From the NCBI GenBank assembly GCA_951799425.1, contig OX637399.1, positions 34,631,701 to 34,695,700 of the forward strand: a stretch of DNA of 64,000 bases, given 5' to 3'. The notes under the pieces were generated by a model. It had not been told where the DNA came from. It saw only the letters and a program-made list of their open reading frames with translations, and searched no databases. The position numbers and the translations under genes were made by a program. This document shows, one piece after another, positions 47,044 through 58,689 of this stretch. Numbering within the stretch: position 1 is the stretch's first letter; each line of letters starts with the position of its first letter. The DNA is from Ilex aquifolium (Eukaryota; Streptophyta; Magnoliopsida; Aquifoliales; Aquifoliaceae).

Positions 47044-47992
47044 CTGCCCACGTAGATCAAACAAAACCCAGACAATTAGAAAGAAAAAACTATATAATGG
47101 ATTGTTTTGGAAGGTAATATACAACGGATTGTCTCTACAAATATATGCAAGGAAAAATAAAATGAAGCATGGAGCAAACACACACAATAAACCAAAGCTT
47201 GACTGCAGATTTCAGTTAACAATAAACAATAAACAATAAACTAAAGCTTGAATGTATCATGGAGCAAAGAACTCGGTGGTGATTGGGGCATTTTGACGAA
47301 CACTTCATGTACACCCATAAAATTGGGGCATTTTGGGGCTGGGCTGGGCTGGGCTGGTAGAGGGGCAGAGAGAGATAGAGAAATAGAGTGAGGAGGTGGT
47401 GGGAGAAACAGAAAGAGAGGAGGGGAAGGGAGGGGAAGAAGGATGGAGGGATTACCTGGAAATAGCAGTGGTTGTGGCTGTAGAACTCGATGATGTCTGC
47501 CTCGCTGTGAAGAACGTTTGACCTGCTTCTTGTGTGTGTGTGTGAGAGAGAGAGAAGCGTGAGAGAGAGAGGCGTGAGAGATTGGGAGAGAGAGAAGCGT
47601 GAGAGAGGCATAAGTGAGAGAGAGGCGTGAGAGAGAGAGACGCGCGAGAGATAGGCTTCTTCATGGGCGGGAAAAAAAAATTTAGGACTAATTGTAGACC
47701 GTTGGATCAAATTTTTTTGAGATGATCTGAACCGTTTTTTATGTTAGGATTACGTTGTCCGTTAGATTTGTCTCAAAACGATCTGGACCTTTCTTTGTCT
47801 TTTGGATTCAAACTTCGCTCTACTTTATTATATAGATTTATAGTAAGTTTTTTTTGTTGGCTCTTTTTGTATAGTACTCATGTATATGAGTTGTGCCTTT
47901 AATTGGCGTTCTATTAATGAAACTATACTTTTGTGAACATTTGAAATTTTAACTGTTGCCCCCACTGAGGAAGATGTCTGGCTTCGTCCCTG

Positions 47993-48720
47993 TATTTAAG
48001 TAATGTCTTCATAAGTGCAATATGCAGCCAGGTTTGAAGTGCTTCATTATATCTTGAGAACAGATTTGCAAAATTCTAGATGCACATCTTTCTAAACAAC
48101 TAGTGGGAGCAAATACTGTTTTTAGGAAAGTGTTCTCATAAACGACTTGAAGCAATTTTCAGTGTTGCATTGCAATTCTAACGATCAAGTTTTCAAAGGA
48201 GTGAAAACCTAGAATTTTATTTAGCAAACTTAAAATAATATTTTTTCTCATGGATTCTTCTTCTGCAAAATCACTGTGTCACATGACGGATAGTTTCATC
48301 AAGTTGGATCGATTTGCTGGTGGGAATTTCTTTCGTTGGCAAAGAAAATTGCGATTCCTACTTATTATATTGAAGATTGTCTATTTGTTAGCCACACCAA
48401 AACCCGTAAAACAAGAGCATAAAACATTGGCACAGACACAAAATCGGACAAAGTGGGAGCAAGATGACTATCTTTACAAATGACACATTTTAAATGCAAT
48501 ATCCGATTTTATATTCGATGTCTATTAACAAGTTTAATATGCTAAGAAGCTATGGGACAAATTGGAAGCAAAATATCTCACGAAGGATGTTATGGGTAAG
48601 AAATTCCTTGCCGGTCAGTTTTTTAATTTAAAATGATAGATGCTAAATTCGTGCTATATCAATTTAATGAGATTCAACGTATTCTAAATCAGTATGGATG
48701 AATTTGTTATAATTTCTGCT
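47993..48720 (+). mobile_element. Copia-like gag fragment, repeat B right half
   Basis: The ATG at 48250 opens MDSSSAKSLCHMTDSFIKL, then DRFAGGNFFRWQRKL and KWEQDD, followed by stops and KKLWDKLEAKYL. This is the N-terminal Gag (UBN2/DUF4219-like) of plant Ty1/copia elements. Truncated and frameshifted; no protease, integrase or RT follows. Confidence 0.7.
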
Positions 48721-50493
48721 ATTTCAAAGAGCAAAATTATAATCCATTTGTTTTTTTTTTCTTTTTGTGATATATAAATTAGTGTTACAAGTCTTATGTA
48801 TAATTACCACAATTATCGGTGCAAAATTTCGGATGTCTCCCATGTCAGCTGTCAGAATTTTGGATGTCTTGTCGGATCACAATCACTTGAAAAAGAACTA
48901 ATCGTGAGTGGGTGAAAGTCTTGTAATGCTTTTGAAAAGTACTTTTGAATTTTGATGTGTTCATATGCTTTTTTTAAAGAGTGTTTTTTTTTTGTGGAGA
49001 CTTGCCTTGTCGTATGAATCCAATATCCGTTATTTAATTAACAACTTTCTAAAAGTACTTTTCTGCTTTTCTAAAAGTTCTTTTCTTCTTTTCTAAAAGT
49101 AATTTTCTTGTGGGGGCAATCATAAAAGGATCTCAAAAAAGAATTGGTGGGGGCAATCAATCATAGACATGAAGAAATTGAAAAATGAGGTGAGCAGGAT
49201 CTGTAATGGCAAACCCAACACAAAGAGGATTTGGAGAAAATACACTTTTTTAAAGTGGTTATCAAAGAATCTGTCCATTTTCATCCTCCGGATTGTTATT
49301 AGTTCCATGAGAAGCAGGCAAAATAGCCAAGGATTGTCAATATCGAAGAGTTTCTATAGAGAGAGAGAAGGTGTGGTTGTATGTGTATAGAAAAGAGGAG
49401 AGAGAAAGGGGAGAAGAATTCAGTTTAGAGGAAAACAAGGGTAGGATGGTCTTTCTGTCAATGTCAATAACAGAGTTAATTGTTCACTCTAATCATAAAA
49501 CATAAGAGAGTTGCGTAGTTATAGTTGAACTATAGGGAGGTGAAGTAAAATAGGGTAAAGTGGAATTTTCTCTTGAAACTTTTAGTTTTAGTGATCAATC
49601 TATAAGTTGAACCACATAACACCATTGCTGAATGATGGGAAGAAGCAACCCTTCTCAATCACTAAGATAGTTACAAAAGGGGAGGGAAAGAAAGGGAAAA
49701 GTAGCTATGGCTTCCCTGAAGACTCATCAATCCACAATCTGCCCCTGTATTGATGAAGCCAGAGGGAAATGATGCATCATAAATTGGGAAATAATGATAA
49801 ATGTAACTGGTTATGTTCCATCATTTTATGTTGTCAAGTAATTGGATGGTTCTGATTGGATCCATGTTTTTGAGAGTTTACAAAGAAGAAAATGAGGAGA
49901 ATGGAGAAAATGAGGGAGAATCAAATCCCTCTCCTTCCAAATGATACAAGATGGCCCTAATAGAAAAGAAACAATAATAAAACCAAACCTGGTGGCATAT
50001 AGCAGTCATCCAAAATGCGATATGCAAAAAGAGGACTCATTATTGCAGGGTAAAAGTAACTGAACACATATTTACTCCGAAGCACCCCAAAATCAAGAAT
50101 CAGGGTAACTTTGAAAGAAAATTCAAATCATACAAAAAATTAAACTTGGCAGCAAAGCAAGAAGTGAAGCATATGACAGTAAGACAGAATACAGCCAAAC
50201 TTTGAGCACAATAAAGTTGCAAGATCTACCCTTGATTAAATGGGGAATATTTTCTTGAACCGCATTCATGCCAAATACGTATTCATCCCTTTGATTGGAT
50301 TTCTCACCGTTCCGATATATACTCTGGCTTATTTTCAAGCATATATGTATAAGATAAATAATTTAGTCTGAAAACAACCTTTTTCCATTTTCAGCATAAA
50401 TTTAACTTGCAGATTTGTAACTCCCCAGGATTTTTCAACACTTTATGCTGGCTCATTTTCCTCTAGTGGACGAGTGTTTATGCCATTTTGTAT
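48721..50493. other. Unassigned sequence upstream of SufC exons
   Basis: No Walker-A exon, transit-peptide exon or other gene was found. Small open frames at 49120-49390 have no family features. It may be intron of the SufC-like gene. Confidence 0.4.
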
Positions 50494-50514
50494 CCCCCCC
50501 CCCCCCCCCCCCCC
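50494..50514. repeat. Poly-C tract, 21 C
   Basis: Uninterrupted C run about 80 bp before the first SufC-like exon. Confidence 0.95.
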
Positions 50515-50594
50515 ATGGGGCAGTTCTCCAAATTGCCCACACTTTTCAACTTGTAAGTGTGCTAAATCTCTTTGTAGGAACTTAACTGTTGCAG

Positions 50595-52555
50595 GTCCTT
50601 GTCGGTCATCCAGATTATGAAGTTGCAGGGGGCAGTGCCATGTATAAAGGTGAGAAATTGATTGAAATGGAACCTGGGGAAAGATCTGTCGCTGGGCTTT
50701 TCTTGAGCTTTCAATCTCCAGTTGAAATTCCTGGAGTGAGTAATATTGACTTTCTGAATATGGCATACAATGCTCGAAGAAGAAAACTAGGTATGCCGGA
50801 GCTTGAACCACTTGAGGTACGTAATAGTTTGGAACTTTAAATTGGCATCTGGTTGTGTGTCAGACATATTCAATACTATGCGAGCCTGCATCTATTTCAC
50901 ATTGTCAAGGAAAACCATAAATAATGTTGGGAGATAGAGAAGGTTGAGATATGAGACTGGGAGTGAGGGTGAAGAATAATTTAGGAGGAAACATTCTAAG
51001 AGCTTAAAATATTAGAGGTAGGAAACTAACGATTACAACATCCTCTAAATGCTAACCCTTTGCAGCTGTGTTTACTGAACCTCCTTGCCTCGGGCTTGTT
51101 GGGGGAGGGAAGAAGTGGCTTCCAAGCATTCTGAAGCTATTCACAGCCCTAATAGCCGGCAAATCAATTTGATTCTGACAGCTAGTCATTTGGACTGTCT
51201 TCATTAACCTTGTATGATTTGTTATATACTTGATACTTCTGTATCCTAATGATACGTCATTGCAACCGGAGCTTAATATGTAAAATCAGATGTATTTTTT
51301 GGCTTTAAGGGATTGAACAGAAGGTTTGGTCTGCATATGGTTTGTTATTCACTGACAATATTTGTCCTTGCAGTTCTACGGGTTCATTGCCCCCAAGCTT
51401 AAACTTGTGAATATGGGGATTGATTTCTTAAACAGAAATGTAAATGAGAACTTCAGTGGTGGTGAACGGAAGCGCAATGAGATTTTACAGCTTGCGGTAT
51501 GAATTTATTTTAAACTGAATATATTTTCTTGTGTCATCCTAACCCAAAGAATATTGTTCAATTTTGCCCTCGTTAGTCTAAAGGGATAGGTAAAAGGAAA
51601 GGGTTTACTTATCTCCAAATATACTTGGCGCTGCATATTGCAAAATCACCAATGAATGGCCTTCTAATCAGAGTCTAAGTTGGCTTGCTTAGACGATAGA
51701 TGGCGGTGGTAGTAATTCAATTCAACATAAGAAAACTGCTGTTAGAAAGGGAATCAAGGAATTTTAGTGGTCTTTCCTTATGTAATCACTTTGATGGATC
51801 TGTATGGGAAAGATTTTACGTACATGCTTAGTTGATTTTATAGCTACTACAGATTTTTCTTTTGTTTTAACTAGTAAACATGATACTATTGAAAATAGAG
51901 TTGAGAAGAGTGTAGATGAGTGCAGGGTTTTGTACCGCTTGCTATTCTTTTCTTTTTTTTACCACTTATAATAGTTCCTCTCCTTTGGCCCTGGTCTAGT
52001 AGCGCAGGTCGGGCATGCCCTTGATTCTATGCTTTCTCGTCCACAAGCCGGTCCGCATTAAACACTACCACTTCAGAACTTTTCCTTTTTTCATTTCATT
52101 TTTGACGTTGCTCCAGTTAATTACAGATTCTGGGGGCGGATTTGGCTATATTGGATGAAATAGATTCTGGGTTGGATGTTGACGTGCTTCAAGTTGTGGC
52201 ACAAGCAGTAAATGGTCTCTTGACTCCTAAGAATTCAGTTTTGATGATTACTCATTACAAACGACTATTGGAATTCATCAAGCCTACCTATATCCACATT
52301 ATGGTAAGCATATTGTTCGTTGTATGGTCACTATTGATGTCGTCAATCATATTTCAGTTTCTATGTTTCCCTTTGCTAAGTAAGCATGTTGATTACATTT
52401 TTAGTATTTTTTATTGTGAATCATAATCTTAGTTTTACTCATAATGAGCCATTTTCTTCCAGGAGGATGGGAAAATAGTGAAGACTGGAGACATCTCTTT
52501 AGCTCAAGTTGTTGGCACAGAAGGCTATAAGGGAATTTCGAATTCGGACACTTAA
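50595..52555 (+). CDS. SufC/ABCI6-like ABC ATPase, 3' exons only
   Basis: Exons 50595-50816, 51374-51496, 52127-52303 and 52463-52555 (all phase 0, GT-AG) encode about 204 residues. SufC is the ATPase of the SufBCD scaffold for Fe-S cluster assembly in chloroplasts. Visible motifs: [13 protein letters not shown], the Q-loop in [13 protein letters not shown], the signature [10 protein letters not shown], Walker [13 protein letters not shown] and switch His in MITHY. The preceding exon with the transit peptide and Walker A (GKNGSGKST in the family) was not found anywhere upstream in the window. The last residues ([15 protein letters not shown]) and some others (NMGIDFL) depart from the usual sequence. 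It may be a partial duplicate, or a gene with a very long first intron swollen by transposons. Confidence 0.8.
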
Positions 52556-52579
52556 TTGAAGGCCAATAGATTTTGTATA

Positions 52580-52617
<38 letters not shown>

Positions 52618-53571
52618 AACACAGAAGCTCGCGTGCACAAGCATTTTTGTGATCAATTTCAGTGGAAGTAAAATATGTGTTACTCTTGTCAGCTCCTTCA
52701 GGTGAAAATTTTCATCGACCTCTCTACTCATGGTGCTCGAGTCAAAATCAACAATTAACTCGATGGGCATTTACAGGAAGCGAGACAATCAACGATTTCA
52801 AACTGCTTATTCAACATGGAGGATCACATATTCTGAAGCAATGGTCGAACTTAAACTTGGATCGTTTTCTCTTGAATGTGAAGAACCCGGAATTTTGGGA
52901 TGTCTTATGCCTCTTTCTGTTCCTTCGTCCAGCCTTATGTTGTGCTTTGAAAGGATGATTGTTAACTCCCAACGTTCCAAACCCAACTCGACCCAGTTGT
53001 ATCTTATGAAGGTCTTTCAAAACTCAAAGAAGATTTTTGTGATAAGTAAAAATGTTCCATTGAAGTTTTTAGCCTAATTTTGTACTCATCAGAGACACGT
53101 TACCATTTCTACAACTATGGAGTGGTCAGTATCACTTTTTTTTTTTAGTTCAACAGTCAAGAGTGTTTGATTAGAATCACTTGGGTGTAACCATGTGAGA
53201 CGCAATGTGGCGTGGTATTCAATAGCTCACAGCTTCTTCCTAATAGCTGCTCCCCTAGCCTTTCAGAGTGAATTCTATTACAATTAAAATTACATTTGCA
53301 AATATAACCTTGATGCATGGTCAGATACCCCCGAAAAGTCGGGGATTCTTTCAAAATTCCTCCATTATTATGATTGTGCACATCTCAAATTTATGTGGAG
53401 AAACATAATTTCTAGAAAAGATATCAGCCATTCAGCCGGGTACGGTAATGCAAGTCTTACGAAGGTTACATTTGCATTTGGATGGTGAAGGCATGAAGTT
53501 CCTGTTTGGACAACTCTCAATGAAAAAACAAAAACACAACTTTGCAACAAACGTGAACTACTAAAAACCTT
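52556..53571. other. Space between convergent SufC-like and EDR4-like genes
   Basis: Contains a CT/CA microsatellite at 52581-52618. Overlapping open frames at 52660-53080 look like 3'-UTR sequence rather than a gene, because no frame is favoured. Confidence 0.4.
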
Positions 53572-54625
53572 TTAGGAAACACTCAGCGTGAACTCTCTTT
53601 CAGGCCGCTTTCCATTGCAATCCCCAGAGTTGTTTTGATTCATTCCATTATATTGGTCCAAATGACATTTATCTTCATCCATTTCCATGGGTACTCTGGC
53701 TTCTGGCGACAACTCTTCATTCCCATGACAAAGAAGCTCAGATGAGCTCTGAGGTTCATTGGAAACGTTCCTACCTCCAGGATGCTCCATATTGCAATGT
53801 CCAAATTCATATTGAGTCCTCTTCCTGGTTTTATCTGGTGAAGATTCTGCTGTGGAAGGAAGAACCGCTTGTTTATTTGATTTGCTAGCTTCTCTGTCTT
53901 CAGAAATATTATCCATTCCATTCTCCTGGGGATGGTCTGCTTTATGTAAGTGTGATCTTGTGTCATTGGTCTCATTTTTCCGATTTTTAGCTGTATTCAG
54001 AGAAAATCGTATAAGAAAGCCTTTAATGGTAGAAAACAAATAGCTAGTATTAGTGAAAGACAGACAAATTGAAAGCAACAACGCACAGTAGTGTTTTAAT
54101 TCACCACATCTTAACAATGCTCAAACCTAAAATAGCAGTATAACGGGGTCCCATGCGATGGGGATGATCTCTACATCAAAGACTACATCCAGGTCAAGAA
54201 AGTGCCTGTGTCTAAACTTCTCTTCTTCAAACGCTATCAAAACATGATTCGCATGAAGTCATGATGCCTAGCAGTTAATATCAAGTTTTGTTGAGTTGTG
54301 TTATGAGATCATGATAGTTGAGAGGTAAGATCATCATTTCTTTGTATCAGAAGTATCCTAGGATGAAAACACCTCCACCCTCTTATTCGTCGGCCCAACA
54401 ATAACTGGTCCCCTCCCACCTGCCACCCCCTTGTGTTAGTACGGCGACAGACCATCCTTTCCATTAGTTGGTGATCGAAATTGGTACTAGAATGTATGAA
54501 TACATACCTTTAAGGAATATGTTACATCCTCCACACATATACACCGGAACCTCTGCCATCTCAGGAAGAACCTCCAGGCATCTAGGGCATCTAACAAATC
54601 GAACTTTGGTATTCGTCTGACTCAT
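53572..54625 (-). CDS. Short EDR4-like N-terminal zinc-ribbon protein
   Basis: Exon 1 (54625-54508) and exon 2 (53990-53572) join in phase 1 to 178 residues. Exon 1 encodes MSQTNTKVRFVRCPRCLEVL, then PEMAEVPVYMCGGCNIFLK, the CPxC...CGGC zinc ribbon at the start of plant EDR4/At5g05190-type proteins; splicing restores the typical K-AK-NR continuation. EDR4 in Arabidopsis regulates EDR1-dependent powdery-mildew resistance and cell death. The rest is hydrophilic, Ser/Glu/Asn-rich and probably disordered. Family members are usually several times longer and end in a second zinc domain (DUF3133) that is absent here. It is either a short paralogue or a truncated copy. Both exons are open with proper splice sites. 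Confidence 0.75.
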
Positions 54626-55631
54626 ATTTTCCAACTTATTATCTGGATGCAGTTAAACTGTGCTTGGGCTCAAACCACCAAGTATCTGATAGCAACCATG
54701 AATAACACCCAAGTTGAAGAACTAGAAGGCTCTCACCATCTGCAATCACTCAGATTTACAAATATATAGACACAAATTAGAAACAAGAAGAATGAAGGAC
54801 AAAATCAAACTAAATTTTTATTGAACAATCAAGAGATGATAGTGACCAAGGCAAATGCTGGATCATAAGAACAACAGGTTGCAGAGAATTTACGTTTAGT
54901 TCTTCGTTATGACATCACCTTGGTGATCCTCAGACAAAAATACCACTCATCCCTTCATCTTCCTCTTGTATATTTTTTTTCTCATTTTTTTTGAAAAAAT
55001 CAGATCCATACTGTTCATTCCACAAAATCCACCCACCCACCTTACTCACTACCACCAGATATCCACAAATAAAATCCACCCATACTATGCACACCGATCT
55101 CCCAAAACATCCATCCACGCCAAAGTTCTCGAATTGGCAATGAAACAGCTCATAGATAGGGTGTTTACCCTACACTTTTGTAGCTATTAATTTTTGAATC
55201 ATTTTAATAATTTAATTAAATAATATGTACCAATTTAATGATTGGCTCTAGTGATAATTACTCCCCAGATGGACCATAGAGGATTTGGTACAAAACGAAG
55301 CCCACCAGAGAAAGCTCAGAGATCAAACTTTGAAGATCACTGACCATCATGATATTTGTTTTCTTCCGATCGAAGCAGAAAACTTAGAGGCGATGCCATT
55401 TGATTTTGAGGATCTGAAACAACTAAGCCAACATATTTATGACCAACACCAGACCAACTAAACATTCTCGTGGCGTTGGATTTCAGCAAGTCATGGAACA
55501 TAAAAACCAAATCACATTTGATTAGCAAAATTTATAAATAGACCAGGCCATCGTGATCTGCAACATAGGATAAAAACCCATTGATCTGCAACTCAGACCA
55601 GGCCATCGTGACTCAGACCAGGCAAGTTCGC

Positions 55632-55664
<33 letters not shown>

Positions 55665-55786
55665 ACAGATCTGTTACTGTAGACGAATGACCAGATCGCG
55701 CACAGATCTGTTACTGTAGATGAAGGTCTGCGATCAGACCTTCCAATCCACACCAGATCGCACAGAGCGAGAGAGAGAGAGAGTAC
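54626..55786 (-). other. Probable 5'-UTR intron of the EDR4-like gene
   Basis: The minus strand has a donor tctcag|gtactc at 55786 and an acceptor-like ctgcatccag near 54650. It contains a GA microsatellite (55635-55664) and duplicated 'cagatctgttactgtagac/tga' segments (55660-55725). Splicing here is inferred. Confidence 0.4.
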
Positions 55787-55850
55787 CTGAGACTGAACGA
55801 TGAAGGAGGAGCAGTGGAGTGAGGTGTGAGGCGCTCTCTAGACTCCGTAG
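55787..55850 (-). other. Probable EDR4-like leader exon
   Basis: Lies between the minus-strand TATA motif and the donor at 55786; non-coding, CT-rich. Confidence 0.4.
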
Positions 55851-55872
55851 ACGATTAGGGTTTTTTTTAGTT

Positions 55873-55887
55873 TATATATATATATAA
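55873..55887 (-). promoter_or_regulatory. Putative TATA box of the EDR4-like gene
   Basis: TTATATATATATAAA on the minus strand, about 25-35 bp before the CCCTAATCG leader start and about 90 bp before the leader donor. Confidence 0.5.
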
Positions 55888-55904
55888 ATTAATTAATTAA
55901 TTAA

Positions 55905-56045
55905 TGTTGGTAGAATAAAATAGGAATGTGAAAATAGATGACTATTTTGTATTCTTACTCGATTTAATCGGAAGACCAAAATTTTTTTCGTATTCTTATC
56001 CGATTTTTACGGATAGTCGGTCAACAGAATAGGATAGAATCGAAA
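55905..56045. repeat. Second half of a split dispersed repeat
   Basis: Together with 55160-55250 it corresponds to the continuous repeat at 7345-7865. About 650 bp containing the EDR4-like leader and promoter lie between the halves. Confidence 0.4.
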
Positions 56046-56224
56046 TAAAAAAAACATCCTCTGGGTTGTGGACCATATAGTATTGAGTCTATGGACCAAG
56101 ACTTTTTGATTGGTGGAGGTTGACCAATACTCTTGTTTGTTTTGGTAGATATGGACCAAGACTTTTTGGTTGGTGGATATTGACCAAGACTCTTGTTTGT
56201 TTTGGTAGATATTGAGCAAGACTT

Positions 56225-56410
56225 TCGAGCAAGCTTTAACTGCTACAGCAAGAACATCACCAAGCTTTACTCTCTTTCTCAATCGCCAATCTGCTGTGAA
56301 TATACTTTTTCTCTGCACATTGTTGCTACTTTCTGCCTCTTCCTGCTGAAATTTGTTTGCTGTGCAACACCTTTTTGTGCTGCTTTAATCAATTCAAGAA
56401 ATCGAGGTGC
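56225..56410 (+). pseudogene. Relic of NLR gene leader
   Basis: 'tgctgtgaatatactttttctctgca...tgctgaaattt.ttgctg...aatcaat.c.agaaa..gaggtgc' parallels the leader exon and donor of NLR gene 2 (22075-22205). Intron-like similarity continues weakly to about 56640. No NLR coding sequence follows. Confidence 0.5.
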
Positions 56411-56759
56411 ACCTAAAATGTTTTTGTTTAATCTCCTTTCCTTTCGAATAATTTTTGTTTAACCATGTTTGTGTAGAACATATAATAATGTTGAATTTAT
56501 GTTATTTAAAAACACCAGTTACATCCATCATGCTTTAGTTTCAAAAAAGTGCCTGCAAGAATAAAAAAATCATCACGTGTTTCATCTGCACCTATCTTTT
56601 GCTTTAAGCTAGAAATAATTTGAATCAATCTTAGATAAGAACTATAATAATTTGAATCAAAATTCTTACTAATATTCGTTTATTGAAAAGTAATTTTTTT
56701 GCGTTAATAAATTTTAAATTTTTTTTGTCTATATTTTCAACTGATAACATACTTAATTA

Positions 56760-58570
56760 CTAGAGATAACACGTACCTGAAGTCACTTAATAATTCAAAA
56801 ATATCGAACATTAATTGTGAATATGAAAAAATCAAATGCTGAACGAACACACACTAAGCTAAAAGGCTAAACTGCATCCGTAACACACTCGCACTTTGCA
56901 TACATGCTCAACAAAGTATTACGGATATCAAGATTTTTATGAAGACAAATTTCAACGAAGAGAGAGAGAAAACTCAACTTTAATAATCATAGTCCTACAA
57001 AATTAAAACTAAAAGCTTATAAATTTCATATGCTTGAAACTAAATACGTAATTAGAACACACAATAACGCCCATTAATATATATTCAAAAGTCAACTAAC
57101 AGGGGTTTGCAATGTTATGTCATTAGACGAAATGATCGTGTCTGAAGGTACTATATTATGCTAAACAAACAAAAACAAATCATCAATATTTAATCAAAAT
57201 AATTTTTTTTTTGTTCTTTTAAAAAATTTGGACAAAGTTTTCCTAAAAATAGGACCCCAAGAAAATATCAATTTGTATAGACAATCTATAAAACACTAAT
57301 TACACAATCCATCCTCTATAAAATGGTAATTAAACAAATAAACTGTGAACCCCGCATGACATTTCTCAAATTCAATTGCAACAATCAAATCAATATGTAT
57401 TTCTAAATCAACCCCACAAATCATTATGTGCTACTTATATAAAAAGACCAAGTAAAATGGATGTGGTTAAAAAATAAACAGTCTACCCCTTTAAGCATCT
57501 AAAGTAGTTGAAAACTATTCTTTGAATAACCAACCACATCAACTGCACCATATGAATATTTGAAAAAGTGATAGGTCAACCATAAAATTGTGTACTATAA
57601 CAATTTTCTCAAATTTAACAATTCATAAAATTTTTCAGTCCCAATCAACTTCAATCACACAATAAAACGACATAAACTACTTCTAAATCAATCTTTCTCT
57701 TTCAATAAATCAATAAAAATCACATTACAATTATGTAGAAATTACCACAAGTGATAAGGTTTTTACCCTCCACAACCTCTATAATAATCTTTAACAGCCC
57801 CGAATCTGCGTAAGATTAATCGAATCAGTAGTTTACTCAATATTAATTGTTCCCAAAAAATAGAGTCAATCCCAAATCTCAAAATGGATGAAAGAGATGA
57901 AATTCATGAAATTTTCATGCAAAATAATTAGGGGGAATGAATGAGTTGATGTAAATTTCAATTGTGGAAAAGTTTATTGGGGAAATGCATGTGGGTTATT
58001 AATTGAGACAAATTGAAAAATTGGGTGCAAGTCCTAGGAGTGTTTTTTTTGTTGTGTTGGGGGGGGGGGGGTTGTGTGTGTAGGTGTGTAAGGGTATTTT
58101 TGTGTGCTGTGTGTGTGAGCATAGGTATGCACGTGTGAGGATGTGTGTTTGTGTATGTGCGTCTATTGCTCATGTGTGCCTGTTGTGTGTGTTTGTGTAT
58201 GTGCGTGTATTATTTTATTGTTGTGTGTGTTTCCATTAACTCCCCAGTATTGCACAACCAAAACATATCAAAACAAATTAAATTTTACCAAAATCAAACA
58301 AAACCTAGAGATTGGGACAGTATTTCCCCAGTCATTTCAACAAACAAGTCATGTGCAATGTGTGTGCTCGTGTGCTAGGTGTGCGTTCTTGTGTTCGATG
58401 TTGTGGAGGGTGTGCTGAGTGTGCGTGTGGGTGCTCTGTGTGTGGGTGTGTTTGTTGTGCTATTGAGAAAGAGAAAGAGATGAGGGGGAGAGATAGAGGG
58501 AGGTGTGTATGGGTGTGAGAGAAGTGAAAGAGAAAGAAAAGAAGATAGGGAGAGAAAGAGATTGTAGTAC
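56760..58570 (-). mobile_element. Helitron W (3' end intact, 5' end unclear)
   Basis: CTAGAGATAACACG at 56760 is the complement of a mutated 3' Helitron end. The following 400 bp parallel Helitron Y ('caatatttaatcaaaa...tttgttcttt...gacaaagttt...cctaaaaatagga'). GT- and GA-rich microsatellites (58060-58560) mark the 5' part as in Y and Z. A TCTATA terminus was not found, so the right edge is approximate. Confidence 0.6.
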
Positions 58571-58689
58571 GCCATAAATTTAGTACACATGTCCAAATCA
58601 TGAAAAGACAACTGACAAGAATTGACAGCTTACATGACAGTGGGGACCAATAAGGTCCAGCAGGAATGGGTACAAACAATAGTGCCATG

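Larger units (their letters stand above)
44015..47836 (-). mobile_element. Helitron Z with captured host gene pieces
   Basis: On the minus strand it starts TCTATATAATAAAGTAGAG (complement of 47818-47836) and ends in hairpin CGTGCC-TTCA-GGCACG then GGTTATCCCTAG (CTAG at 44015-44018), between A (44014) and T (47837). It is 3.8 kb and non-autonomous (no Rep or helicase motif). It shares subterminal sequence with Y and W and a ~100-bp internal block with Y (45195-45300 versus 40765-40860). It carries fragments of LSM2 and histone H2B in minus orientation. Confidence 0.82.
34151..47992. mobile_element. hAT-type transposon enlarged by nested Helitrons
   Basis: Left end CAGTGGCCGATCCACAGTGGGGGC and the complement of the right end, CAGGGACGAAGCCAGACATC followed by a CAGTGGGGGCAAC segment, form imperfect inverted repeats. 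Near-identical 8-bp sequences flank it, TATTTGAG (34143-34150) and TATTTAAG (47993-48000). The outside halves join into one copia-like repeat. Only about 975 bp belongs to the hAT itself (34151-34403, 43442-44014, 47837-47992); the rest is Helitron. No transposase was recognised. Confidence 0.7.

Noticed and set aside
47216-47710. 164-codon minus-strand frame rich in Ser/Leu
   Set aside because: It is produced by the GA-repeat part of Helitron Z.
52662-53077. Two overlapping plus-strand frames downstream of the SufC-like gene
   Set aside because: Position, lack of domains and equal openness in two frames fit a 3'-UTR.
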